Source: Anaerolineae bacterium | Lineage (GTDB): Bacteria; Chloroflexota; Anaerolineae; Promineifilales; Promineifilaceae | Assembly: GCA_020848035.1 (NCBI GenBank) | Contig: JADLAX010000082.1 | Coordinates: forward strand, 62,001 to 126,000 | DNA length: 64,000 nucleotides | Direction: 5' to 3' | In this document: piece by piece, positions 41,458 to 49,037 of the stretch | Layout: each line of letters opens with the position of its first letter | Position numbering within the stretch: position 1 is the stretch's first letter | The notes under the pieces: model-generated | Told to the model about the DNA's origin: nothing | Databases searched by the model: none | Seen by the model: only the letters and a program-made list of their open reading frames with translations | Translations under genes and position numbers: made by a program

Positions 41458-42150
41458 ATGGTCAAAAGATATAAACTTCCCTTCGTCTATTTCTGTTGGA
41501 TTTTATTGCTCTTGTCTTCATGTTCACTTCCGACAGGGACAAAGCCCAGCACAAATGACAGCTTAGAAAGTGAAAACATCGTGGTAACACCCGCCGGGTC
41601 TCCATCATTTTCAGCGCCACAAATCGCTGAAGTTACCAGGATTGTTGGAGAGGAGGCTCGTCCTACAGCAACACTTCCCCCGTTTCCCTTGATGGAAGTT
41701 GCACCTGTTCAACCTCGTCCTGATTTTGTTCAGTTAGTTGGACCACTTGAATACAGTATCGTGGACTCAGATTTTTACCATTTGACACCAGAGGGGGTTG
41801 GTGGAATTCGCATAACGGGCACAATGAGAAACGGATTTCAATCAGCAATCTGCGTGAGGCCTATCATTAGAGAGCTTGTTCAGCAAGGTGATAATTTCAG
41901 CGAACTACCAACTTTATGGGACAGGATGACGCTGCTGGTGGACGGCGAACATAAAGAAAGCTATGGCAGTTCTGGTTTGGGACTGCCTGTTTGGTTGTCG
42001 GAAGAGGATCAAGAAACGCAGTGGATTGAAGGGGAAGATTATTGTTGGTTTGCCCCATTACAATCGGGCATTCATGAGGTTGCCTTTCAGTTCCAACAAA
42101 CTTCTGGTGATATCCAGGAATACAAGTGGCTCTTTGAAACTATTGATTGA
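41458..42150 (+). CDS. Lipoprotein of unknown function, lower GC
   Basis: 230 residues from ATG 41458. Lipobox LLLLSSC at residues about 16-22, Ser/Thr/Pro linker to about 75, then a beta-rich domain with YSIVDSDFYHL, GGIRITGTMRNGFQSAICVRP and WFAPLQSGIHEVAFQFQ. The codons are clearly AT-richer than neighbours (frequent tta, aat, att), and the gene lacks the ACGGCCGT palindrome, which suggests recent acquisition together with the following toxin-antitoxin pair. No family recognised. Confidence 0.75.
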   Translation: MVKRYKLPFVYFCWILLLLSSCSLPTGTKPSTNDSLESENIVVTPAGSPSFSAPQIAEVTRIVGEEARPTATLPPFPLMEVAPVQPRPDFVQLVGPLEYSIVDSDFYHLTPEGVGGIRITGTMRNGFQSAICVRPIIRELVQQGDNFSELPTLWDRMTLLVDGEHKESYGSSGLGLPVWLSEEDQETQWIEGEDYCWFAPLQSGIHEVAFQFQQTSGDIQEYKWLFETID

Positions 42151-42268
42151 CTTGAACTGTGAATTACACCGTACCACTTAATACGCGCAATCCGCGGCAA
42201 AAAATCGAAAACGGTTGTTTACTCTGGTGACTTGTAATTGTAAGAGTGGAAGGCTGGTAAAGATGCGA

Positions 42269-42297
42269 TTGCGTCGGGTTTGGGTTTTGCTTATACT
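42269..42297 (+). promoter_or_regulatory. Promoter of toxin-antitoxin operon
   Basis: TTGCGT - 17 nt - TATACT, about 50 bp before the antitoxin start. Two gtctag hexamers (about 42305 and 42324) lie just downstream and could be operator half-sites. Confidence 0.55.
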
Positions 42298-42346
42298 GAA
42301 CTTTGTCTAGGCACACTTGTTAGTCTAGTGAGGAGATTGTCGAATA

Positions 42347-42589
42347 ATGACTCACCAACAGTTTTTGCAAGCGTATCGTTCTTTGCCCGATGAAGCGAAG
42401 CGTCAGGTAGCTGATTTTGTTGCTTTTTTGCAGCAGAAGTATCAAGCTGACCAGCCTGAACAAGAGCAGCTAGGCAAGCGCTTTGACAATGAGCCATTTA
42501 TTGGCATGTGGCAAGATCGTCTTGAACTTGAAGACAGCACGGCTTGGGTGCGGCAAGCTCGTCAGACTGAGTGGGGCAGCAATTCGTGA
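42347..42589 (+). CDS. Antitoxin, DUF2281-like
   Basis: 80-residue acidic, helical protein (QQFLQAYRSLPDEAKRQVADFVAFLQQKY) like DUF2281 antitoxins, which precede PIN toxins. The C-terminal half (FDNEPFIGMWQDRLELEDSTAWVRQARQTEW) would wrap and inhibit the toxin. Overlaps the toxin start (GTGA), standard for type II pairs. AT-rich codon use. Confidence 0.83.
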   Translation: MTHQQFLQAYRSLPDEAKRQVADFVAFLQQKYQADQPEQEQLGKRFDNEPFIGMWQDRLELEDSTAWVRQARQTEWGSNS

Positions 42590-42966
42590 CGATTATTGAT
42601 ACAGATATTTTGATTGATGTTGGGCGAGGTGTTCAAGAAGCTGTTGATCACTTGAATGTGATTGCAGCCAGCATGACGCCAACCATTAGTGTGGTCACAC
42701 AAATGGAGCTGATTGTTGGTTGCCAAAACAAGTCTGAACTGCAAAAGCTGGCAAAATTTCTTGAGCCATTTCAAATTGCCTTACTTGATGAAACCATCTC
42801 ATCCAAAGCGGTGGCTTTGTTGCAACAATACCGATTGAGTCATGGATTGTTGATTGCTGACAGTTTGATTGCAGCAACGGCCGTTTCCCTCCAACTCCCC
42901 CTCATTTCCAAAAACCAGCGAGATTACAAGTTCATCCCCGAAATAGATTTGCTTCCTTACCCCTAG
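42586..42966 (+). CDS. PIN-domain toxin (VapC-like RNase)
   Basis: 126 residues from GTG 42586, inside the antitoxin stop codon. PIN fold with metal-binding acids: Asp in TIIDTDILID, Glu in TQMELIVG, and Asp in LLIADSLIAATA. VapC-type enzymes cleave tRNA or rRNA. The body of the gene is AT-rich, but its last 90 bases abruptly become C-rich around an ACGGCCGT copy (42877-42884) encoding ATAV. Function is firm by family; target RNA unknown. Confidence 0.9.
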   Translation: MTIIDTDILIDVGRGVQEAVDHLNVIAASMTPTISVVTQMELIVGCQNKSELQKLAKFLEPFQIALLDETISSKAVALLQQYRLSHGLLIADSLIAATAVSLQLPLISKNQRDYKFIPEIDLLPYP

Positions 42967-43009
42967 GAATTCATCTTTTTGCGCCTTTGTATGGCCAAAG
43001 CTGCAATTT

Positions 43010-43084
43010 AGGACGCGGACAAGCGCGGATGACGCGGATGATTGTTTGCGCTCTGCGCTCGTCCGCGTTCATCCGCGTCCCATA
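43010..43084. repeat. Inverted repeat, 'gacgcggat' family
   Basis: ggacgcggacaagcgcggatgacgcggat facing atccgcgtcc with gtccgcgttc; flanks a central gcgctctgcgc. Right edge of the lower-GC islet. Confidence 0.7.
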
Positions 43085-43166
43085 CACAAAGAAGCTGGGG
43101 CAGGTTAATGTGGGCAAACTGCCGTATAATCACTTTCTGGTAAATCTTGAAGAGAAAGTGAGCAGC

Positions 43167-44372
43167 ATGAACCCAACCACAACCTCAGAAAACGTGCCTT
43201 TGGCGGAAACGGCCGTTCCCGACACCTTCAACACCAATCAAATTTTCACCATTGCGGGCGGCCATTTTGTTCACGACACGTACAGCGCCTTCATCGCCCC
43301 GCTGCTGCCGCTGCTGCAAGAGCGGCTGGCCACCAACTATGCCCTTACCGGCAGCCTGGCGATTTTTGCCCAGCTGCCCAGCCTGCTTAATCCGCTCATC
43401 GGCTACCTGGCCGACCGCGTGAGCCTGCGCTACTTTGTCATCTTGGCCCCGGCCATCACCGCTACCTTGTTCAGCATCCTGGGCATCTTCAACAGCTACC
43501 TGGTCATTGCCCTGCTGCTGCTGGCGGGTGGGGTGAGCATTGCCGCTTTTCATGCGCCCGCCCCGGCAATGATCGGCCGTTTGGCGGGCAAGCGGGTGGG
43601 CACGGGCATGAGCATCTTCATGGCCAGCGGCGAGCTGGGGCGCGCCGTGGGGCCGATTGTGGCGGTGGCGGGGATTAGCTGGTTTGGCCTGGAAGGGCTG
43701 TGGCGGCTGATGTTTGTGGGCTGGGCGGTTACGGCCGTTCTCTACTGGCGTTTACACGATGTCTCGGCCCGCACCGATACCAAACCAGCGGGCCTGCACG
43801 AAGCATGGCCGCAAATCCGCCGCTTTTTCCCGGTGCTGGGCTGGATTATGCTGGCGCGCAGCGGCATGGTGGTGGCTCTGACCACCTACCTGCCGCTCTA
43901 CATGCAGGACGAAGTGGAAGTGAGTTTGTGGCTGGCCGCGGCGGCGCTGTCCATTTTGGAAGGCGCAGGCGTGGCCGGGGCGCTCTTTTCTGGCACGGCC
44001 AGCGACCGGTTTGGCCGCCGCCGGGTATTGGTGACGCTGACCCTCGTCTCGCCGCTGCTGTCGTTGCTGTTTATTTACAGCCCTGGCTGGCTGGCGATCC
44101 CGCTGCTGATTGCGTTGGGGTTAACGGCCGTTGCCCCTACGCCGGTGCTGCTGGCCGTGGTGCAAGACGCTTTTCCCGATCATCGCGCCCTGGCCAACGG
44201 CATCTACATCGGCCTGAACTTTTTGATTCGCGCCCTGGCCATCTGGGTCATTGGCTGGATGGCCGATTCGGTGGGGCTGACCACGGCCTTTGTGCTGGGG
44301 TCGGTGGCGGCCCTGTTGAGCGTGCCGGGGGTCTGGTTTTTGCCCAGGCATCGAACATTGAAAAATACATAA
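43167..44372 (+). CDS. MFS transporter, fosmidomycin-resistance (Fsr) type
   Basis: 401 residues from ATG 43167. Twelve helices; GGHFVHDTYSAFIAPLLPLLQERL at the first helix is characteristic of the Fsr-like branch of the major facilitator superfamily, with GTASDRFGRRRVLV in the central A-like motif. Probable proton-driven drug or metabolite exporter; substrate unknown. Upstream in-frame codons belong to the preceding repeat. Confidence 0.88.
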   Translation: MNPTTTSENVPLAETAVPDTFNTNQIFTIAGGHFVHDTYSAFIAPLLPLLQERLATNYALTGSLAIFAQLPSLLNPLIGYLADRVSLRYFVILAPAITATLFSILGIFNSYLVIALLLLAGGVSIAAFHAPAPAMIGRLAGKRVGTGMSIFMASGELGRAVGPIVAVAGISWFGLEGLWRLMFVGWAVTAVLYWRLHDVSARTDTKPAGLHEAWPQIRRFFPVLGWIMLARSGMVVALTTYLPLYMQDEVEVSLWLAAAALSILEGAGVAGALFSGTASDRFGRRRVLVTLTLVSPLLSLLFIYSPGWLAIPLLIALGLTAVAPTPVLLAVVQDAFPDHRALANGIYIGLNFLIRALAIWVIGWMADSVGLTTAFVLGSVAALLSVPGVWFLPRHRTLKNT

Positions 44373-44390
44373 GGGCGACGCAGAAATAAC

Positions 44391-44463
44391 AGGACACAGA
44401 TTCACGCAGATGAACACAGATAAAGCGTTAAATCTGTGCCAATCTGCGATAATCTGTGTCCCT
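44391..44463. repeat. Inverted repeat, 'cacagatt/aatctgtg' family
   Basis: ggacacagattcacgcagatgaacacagata facing aatctgtgccaatctgcgataatctgtgtcc, with units of 10-11 nt in clean mirror order. It fills the gap between the MFS gene and the adenosyltransferase gene. Confidence 0.85.
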
Positions 44464-44501
44464 TATGTTTTCATTTGCTAAAAAATTGTGGGAGGTGGCT
44501 G

Positions 44502-45065
44502 ATGCCCCGATTGACTAAAATTTACACCCGCAGCGGTGATGAGGGGATGACCTCCCTGGGCAGCCGGACGCGGGTGCCCAAAGAATCGCTGCGGGTGTCG
44601 GCTTACGGCACGGTGGATGAGCTGAATTCGGTGCTGGGCGTGGCGGTGGCCCACGGCCTGGTGCCGCGCCTGGCGGAAGCGGTGCCGCTGATGCAAAATG
44701 AACTGTTCCACCTGGGTTCCGACCTGTGCTTCACGGAAGAGGATAAGGTGGAGTACCAGATTCCCCAGATGGAAGCCCGACACGTAATGGCGTTGGAAGA
44801 GTTGATTGATGAATTAACGGCCGTCATCGGCCCGCTCGAAAATTTTATCCTGCCCGGTGGGTCGCTGGGGGCGGCGCAGCTGCACGTGGCCCGCACCGTT
44901 TGCCGCCGTGCCGAACGGCTGGTCATTGCCCTTTCCCGCGAGGAAGCGGTGGGCCAGTTTGTCATTCCGTACCTCAACCGCCTGTCCGACGCCCTCTTTG
45001 TGATGGCCCGCTACGAGAACCAGCAGCGCGGCGTGCCGGAGCCATTGTGGAACAGTCGGTTGTAG
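44502..45065 (+). CDS. ATP:cob(I)alamin adenosyltransferase (PduO type)
   Basis: 187 residues from ATG 44502 with a strong GGAGGT ribosome site. N-terminal KIYTRSGDEGMTSLGS is the ATP loop; VSAYGTVDELNSVLG and FILPGGSLGAAQLHVARTVCRRAER are the PduO-type adenosyltransferase signatures. Converts cob(I)alamin to adenosylcobalamin. No other cobalamin genes in the window; it may serve salvage. Confidence 0.95.
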   Translation: MPRLTKIYTRSGDEGMTSLGSRTRVPKESLRVSAYGTVDELNSVLGVAVAHGLVPRLAEAVPLMQNELFHLGSDLCFTEEDKVEYQIPQMEARHVMALEELIDELTAVIGPLENFILPGGSLGAAQLHVARTVCRRAERLVIALSREEAVGQFVIPYLNRLSDALFVMARYENQQRGVPEPLWNSRL

Positions 45066-45164
45066 GGAGGTGGGGAACGGCCGTTTCCCGTGTGCCGGTT
45101 CGCTCGTTTTTGGGTACACTTTGGCCCAAATCTGACCCATAACCGGGAGATCACCGAGGAGATC

Positions 45165-45320
45165 ATGTTTGAGAATTTAACGCTGGTCATTGTTTTGATT
45201 ACTGTCTTGTGGGTAGGCGCATATGCGTATTACCTGTATACCTCGCGCCAGCAGAAAAATATTGCCGATGAAGTCGAACAGCTGCAAAAAAAGCTCGATG
45301 AGGCCGAAAAGCGCCAGTAA
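45165..45320 (+). CDS. Small single-span membrane protein, CcmD-like
   Basis: 51 residues from ATG 45165 (GAGGAG ribosome site). One membrane helix (LTLVIVLITVLWVGAYAYYLY) followed by a charged, coiled-coil-like tail (RQQKNIADEVEQLQKKLDEAEKRQ). This matches the CcmD family layout (haem-exporter accessory peptide), but no other ccm genes are nearby, so the role is uncertain. Confidence 0.65.
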   Translation: MFENLTLVIVLITVLWVGAYAYYLYTSRQQKNIADEVEQLQKKLDEAEKRQ

Positions 45321-45330
45321 TCTTTTAGCC

Positions 45331-45366
45331 CGATTTGGTAAATCGGGTGGCGATTTACCAAATCGC
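45331..45366. repeat. 13-bp perfect inverted repeat (gatttggtaaatc)
   Basis: Arms 45332-45344 and 45352-45364, 7-nt loop gggtggc; occupies the gap between the CcmD-like and lipoprotein genes. Confidence 0.8.
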
Positions 45367-45391
45367 CCCACATTTTCACGGGAGAAACAGT

Positions 45392-46057
45392 ATGGGAAAA
45401 TGGATTCTTCGACCGCTGCTGCTGTTGCTGGCGCTGCTTTCCGTGTCGGCTTGCTCCATCATTGGGCCGTCCCAGCCGGACGCGTGCAACGAAAATGGTG
45501 CGCTGCTGCAAGATGATTTCAGCGGTGCCCAGGTGTGCGGCTGGCGCGAATACAACCAGGGTGGCGCCGTCGTGGCAGTGGCCGATGGCACCCTGAACAT
45601 CAGCACCAGCCAGACGGGTCAGGTTTGGTGGACCAATGCCGGGCGCGACTTCAGCGATGTCATCATCACCGTGCAGGCCCGCCAGACCAGCGGTCCCAAT
45701 AACAACGCTTACGGCGTGTTATGCCGCTATCAGGACGAAAACAACTTCTACATTTTCCTCATCAGCGGGGACGGCTATTATGCCATCGGCAAGTATGAAA
45801 CGGGCCGAGACCAGATTACCTATCTGACGCCGAACGCGGAATACGTGTTTTCGGAGGTGATTAACCAGGGGGTGGCTACCAACCTGATTCGTGTCAGCTG
45901 CGTGGGGGAGGAGCTGAGTTTGTCGGTTAACGGCCTGCCGCTGGTGACGGTGACGGACAGCGCTTTTGCCGGTGGTGATGTGGGATTGGGTGTAAGCACG
46001 CTGGAGCCGGGTACGGCCGTTGTCCAATTCGACGATCTGCTTGTATTGGCACCTTAG
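45392..46057 (+). CDS. Lipoprotein with jelly-roll (LamG/DUF1080-like) domain, paralogue 1
   Basis: 221 residues from ATG 45392 (GGAG 7-8 nt upstream). Lipobox LLSVSAC. A single beta-sandwich domain: LLQDDFSG..., DFSDVIITVQARQTSG, YGVLCRYQDENNFYIFLISGDGYYAIGKY, LIRVSCVGEELSLSVNG, VVQFDDLLVL. These are the strands of concanavalin-like/3-keto-disaccharide hydrolase-type folds, often carbohydrate-binding. The next gene is a paralogue. Catalytic residues not assignable. Confidence 0.8.
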   Translation: MGKWILRPLLLLLALLSVSACSIIGPSQPDACNENGALLQDDFSGAQVCGWREYNQGGAVVAVADGTLNISTSQTGQVWWTNAGRDFSDVIITVQARQTSGPNNNAYGVLCRYQDENNFYIFLISGDGYYAIGKYETGRDQITYLTPNAEYVFSEVINQGVATNLIRVSCVGEELSLSVNGLPLVTVTDSAFAGGDVGLGVSTLEPGTAVVQFDDLLVLAP

Positions 46058-46067
46058 GTTAGATTCT

Positions 46068-46133
46068 TATCAACAGATTTCGCAGATTGAAGGATTTAAA
46101 AATCTGCTTAATCTGCGCAATCTTTGATTGTTT
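46068..46133. repeat. Inverted repeat, 'cgcagatt' family
   Basis: atcaacagatttcgcagatt facing aatctgcgcaatctttgat; same family as 2009-2065. It lies between the two paralogous lipoprotein genes. Confidence 0.8.
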
Positions 46134-46138
46134 TGATT

Positions 46139-46804
46139 ATGCAGCGCAAATTCCTTCTTAACTGTTTTGTCTTTTGTCTGATTGTCGGCCTGTTGCTGCT
46201 GGCGGCCTGTGCCGATGCCACCGGTGTGCCCGGCGCGCAGGGGGCGGACGTTCTCTACGCCGATGGGTTTGTGCCGGGGGAAACGGGCAACTGGGTGATT
46301 GAAGGGGACAACGCGGGGCAAACGGCCGTTAGCGACGAGCAGCTGGTGATTGAACTTTCCGACAACAACATCATGCAGTTCACCACTTTGCCCGACGTCA
46401 CCTTCGACAACTTTATTTTGGAAGTTGACGGCCGTTTGCTGCAGGGCGACCTGGGCAGCAGCTATGGCGTGTTGTTCCGCATGCAGGACACTACTCGCTT
46501 CTACCGCTTCGAAATTACCGGGGATGGCATGTTTATGGTCGAGCGGCGCGATGGCGAATCGGGTTGGACCCGTTTTGTGGAGCGCTGGACCGAAGCGCCC
46601 GCCATCAACCAGGGGCTGAACAGCACCAACCGGATCAAGGTGGAAGCGCTGGGGCAGACCATCACTCTGTACGTCAACGACATCCAGGTGCATCAATTTA
46701 CGGACAGTGCCTACAGCAGTGGCACGATTGCCCTGGACGCGGGCACGTTTGTCCAGCCGTTGGCCCAGGTGGCGTTTGATAATTTGGTGATAAGACGGCC
46801 GTAA
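46139..46804 (+). CDS. Lipoprotein with jelly-roll domain, paralogue 2
   Basis: 221 residues from ATG 46139. Lipobox LLLLAAC. Same strand pattern as the preceding gene: VLYADGFV, DVTFDNFILEVDGRL, YGVLFRMQDTTRFYRFEITGDGMFMVERR, RIKVEALGQTITLYVND, VAFDNLVIR. Tandem duplication with strong divergence. The last codons and the TAA stop overlap an ACGGCCGT, and the stop shares one base with the next start (TAATG), so the following kinase-like gene is coupled. Confidence 0.8.
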   Translation: MQRKFLLNCFVFCLIVGLLLLAACADATGVPGAQGADVLYADGFVPGETGNWVIEGDNAGQTAVSDEQLVIELSDNNIMQFTTLPDVTFDNFILEVDGRLLQGDLGSSYGVLFRMQDTTRFYRFEITGDGMFMVERRDGESGWTRFVERWTEAPAINQGLNSTNRIKVEALGQTITLYVNDIQVHQFTDSAYSSGTIALDAGTFVQPLAQVAFDNLVIRRP

Positions 46805-47655
46805 TGAACCTGCGTGAAGCGATAGAAACGGCCGTCACCCAACCCATTCGCGCCCTCTCCCCGCTCTCCGGCGGCCAGATTGGCGACGTCTACCGCGTCA
46901 CCCTGGCCGATGGCACGCCGCTGGTGGCCAAGTTCGACGACGGGCCAGAGCCGCAGCTGGACATTGAAGGCAAGATGCTGCGTTACCTGGCCGAGCACAC
47001 GCAGCTGCCCGTGCCGGGCGTTCTTTTCAACCAGCCCCACCTGCTCATCATGGAATGGCGGCCGGGGCAGAGCCGCTTTTCGCCCCAGGCCGAGGCCGAC
47101 GCCGCCGAGCACCTGGCGGCGCTGCACGCCGTCACCGCGCCCGACTTTGGCTTCCCCTTCATGACGCTCATCGGCGCGTTTACCCAGCCTAATCCGCCTA
47201 CCGCCGGCTGGCTGGACTTTTTCCGCGAGCAGCGCATCTTTCACCTGATGCGCGAAGGTGTGAAACTGGGACGGCTGCCGCAATCGTTTGTGCCCCGGCT
47301 GGAAAAGTTGGGCGGTCAGCTGGATCGCTGGCTGGTGGAGCCGGAACGGCCGTCCCTGATTCATGGTGACATTTGGACCAGCAACGTGCTGGCGGAAAAC
47401 GGCCGGGTCACCGCCTTTCTCGATCCGGCGCTCTATTTTGCTGTTGACGAGATGGAGCTGGCTTACATTGCCCTGTTCAACTCGTTTGGCGCACCTTTTT
47501 TCCGGCGCTATGAAGAAATACGGCCGCTGCCGCCCGGCTTTTACGAAGAGCGACGCCATCTCTACAGCCTCTACCCGCTGCTGAGCCATGTCTGCCACTT
47601 CGGCGGCAGCTACGTCAGCATGGTGGATTCGGTCCTGCGTCGATTCGGGAATTAA
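46804..47655 (+). CDS. Fructosamine-3-kinase-like phosphotransferase
   Basis: 283 residues. Protein-kinase-like (APH) fold of the fructosamine kinase family: GGQIGDVYRV (loop), VAKFDD (Lys), MEWRPG hinge, catalytic SLIHGDIWTSNVL (Asp), and FLDPALYFAVDEMELAY. Relatives deglycate ketosamines by phosphorylation. Length normal. Overlaps the preceding lipoprotein stop by one base. Confidence 0.9.
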   Translation: MNLREAIETAVTQPIRALSPLSGGQIGDVYRVTLADGTPLVAKFDDGPEPQLDIEGKMLRYLAEHTQLPVPGVLFNQPHLLIMEWRPGQSRFSPQAEADAAEHLAALHAVTAPDFGFPFMTLIGAFTQPNPPTAGWLDFFREQRIFHLMREGVKLGRLPQSFVPRLEKLGGQLDRWLVEPERPSLIHGDIWTSNVLAENGRVTAFLDPALYFAVDEMELAYIALFNSFGAPFFRRYEEIRPLPPGFYEERRHLYSLYPLLSHVCHFGGSYVSMVDSVLRRFGN

Positions 47656-47713
47656 CCGCGGCGGCGCGGCGAACGCCGAGATTTTTGGCTCGTTGGGTTT
47701 TTGTGGGGTCTGG

Positions 47714-47768
47714 CATGAAACGTGAAGCGTGAAACGTGATGTTTCTCTGGTCACGTTTCACGGCTTGA
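47714..47768. repeat. 'gtgaaacgtga' repeat
   Basis: cgtgaagcgtgaaacgtgatg facing tcacgtttcacggctt; a common dispersed type. Lies in the 47656-47800 gap. Confidence 0.7.
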
Positions 47769-47800
47769 TAATCCTCTGGATTTTCAACAAAGAGGTAGAC

Positions 47801-48688
47801 ATGAGTGACTTTCCTGAGCTGCATACTTTATGGGATTACAATGATCCGGCAGGAACGGCCGTACGCTTTCAAGCCCTGCTGCCTGAAGTGGAAGCCAGCA
47901 ACAATCGCGCTTACCACGTGGAGCTGCTGAGCCAGCTGGCCCGCACCCACAGCCTGCGCCGCCAGTTTGCTGAGGCGCATGAACTGCTGGATCAAGCCGA
48001 GGCGCTGCTGGGTGACGAGATGGTGGTGCCCAAAGTACGCTGCCTGCTGGAGCGGGGGCGCTGCTTCAACTCGGCGGGCGAGCCAGAGAAGGCGCTGCCG
48101 TTTTTTCGCGAGGCGTTTGGCTTGGGTACGGCCGTTGGCACCCAGGCCGACTTTCACACCATCGACGCGGCCCACATGATGGCCATTGCCGAACCGCTGC
48201 CCGTTAACCAGCTGCAATGGAATGAAGCCGCGCTCACCCTGGCCGAAGCCAGCCCCGACGCACGGGCGGGCGGCTGGCGTGGCTCGCTCTACAACAACAT
48301 CGGCTGGACTTACCACGACATGGGCGATTACCACAAAGCGCTGGAAATCTTTGCGAAGGCGCTGGCCTGGCGCGAAGCCCATCAACAAGACAAGCCGGAA
48401 GCAATTCGCATCGCCCGGTGGTGTGTGGGGCGCACCCTCCGCTCGCTCAACCGGCTGGACGAGGCGCTGGCGCTGCAGCAGGCGCTGCTGGCCGAGTATG
48501 AAGGCGTTGGCCAGACCGACGGCTTTGTCTACGAAGAAGTTGGCGAATGTTTGCTGGCGCTAGAGCGTGGGGAGGCGGCACGGCCGTATTTCAGCCGTGC
48601 CCATGCCGAACTGTCCCAACTGGCGTGGCTGACCGCCAGCGAACCAGAGCGAATTGCCCGATTAGAGCAGTTGGCAAGTGAAAAGTAG
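47801..48688 (+). CDS. TPR-repeat protein
   Basis: 295 residues from ATG 47801 (AGAGGT upstream). At least four or five TPR helices pairs: LSQLARTHSLRRQFAEAHELLDQAEALL, RCLLERGRCFNSAGEPEKALPFFREAFGL, LYNNIGWTYHDMGDYHKALEIFAKAL, IARWCVGRTLRSLNRLDEALALQQALL. No signal peptide, hence cytoplasmic scaffold. The TAG stop belongs to the adjacent GTAGGGGCGAGG repeat. Confidence 0.85.
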   Translation: MSDFPELHTLWDYNDPAGTAVRFQALLPEVEASNNRAYHVELLSQLARTHSLRRQFAEAHELLDQAEALLGDEMVVPKVRCLLERGRCFNSAGEPEKALPFFREAFGLGTAVGTQADFHTIDAAHMMAIAEPLPVNQLQWNEAALTLAEASPDARAGGWRGSLYNNIGWTYHDMGDYHKALEIFAKALAWREAHQQDKPEAIRIARWCVGRTLRSLNRLDEALALQQALLAEYEGVGQTDGFVYEEVGECLLALERGEAARPYFSRAHAELSQLAWLTASEPERIARLEQLASEK

Positions 48689-48751
48689 GGGCGAGGCAGG
48701 TGGCCCGATGCTTATTTCGCGGTGCATCTCGCCCCACCTGCCTCGCCCCCT
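48685..48751. repeat. Inverted repeat GTAGGGGCGAGGC family, second copy
   Basis: Perfect 16-bp arms (48688-48703 and 48734-48749). Shares gtaggggcgaggc with 10433-10503 but has a different inner arm, and again supplies the stop codon (48686-48688) of the upstream gene. Confidence 0.88.
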
Positions 48752-48769
48752 GGTTGATAATTGGCAGTT

Positions 48770-48982
48770 ATGGCGGAACGATTGGTTGAACTGTACGCGG
48801 TCGGTACGGCCGTAGAAATCTGGCCTGGCGAGCAAATCTGGCTGCCCGGCGTGGTGGTGGCTCACCAGCCGCCGGCGGTGTGGGTCCGCACGGCAGACGG
48901 CCGTCCCTGGTTTGTCACCAACGGCCGTCGCATCCGAGCGAACCAGAATTCAACGCCAAGGCGCAAAGACGCAGAGGATTAG
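48770..48982 (+). CDS. Small protein of unknown function
   Basis: 70 residues from ATG 48770. A compact beta-rich core (VEIWPGEQIWLPGVVVAHQPPAVWVRTADGRPWFVTN) carries two ACGGCCGT copies and one more near the start, i.e. three in 210 bp. The last dozen codons run into a 'gcgcaaagacgcagagg' repeat that supplies the stop. SH3-like fold is possible; no family recognised. Confidence 0.5.
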   Translation: MAERLVELYAVGTAVEIWPGEQIWLPGVVVAHQPPAVWVRTADGRPWFVTNGRRIRANQNSTPRRKDAED

Positions 48983-49030
48983 AGGGGCAAAATCGTGTGT
49001 ACAATCTGCGCAATCTGTGTAATCTGTGGA
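48950..49030. repeat. Composite of 'cgcaaagacgcagag' and 'aatctgcg' units
   Basis: caacgccaaggcgcaaagacgcagagg followed by caatctgcgcaatctgtgtaatctgtgg. It bridges the end of the small gene and the start of the methyltransferase; the GTG at 49026 falls in it. Confidence 0.65.
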
Positions 49031-49037
49031 TAAAAAC

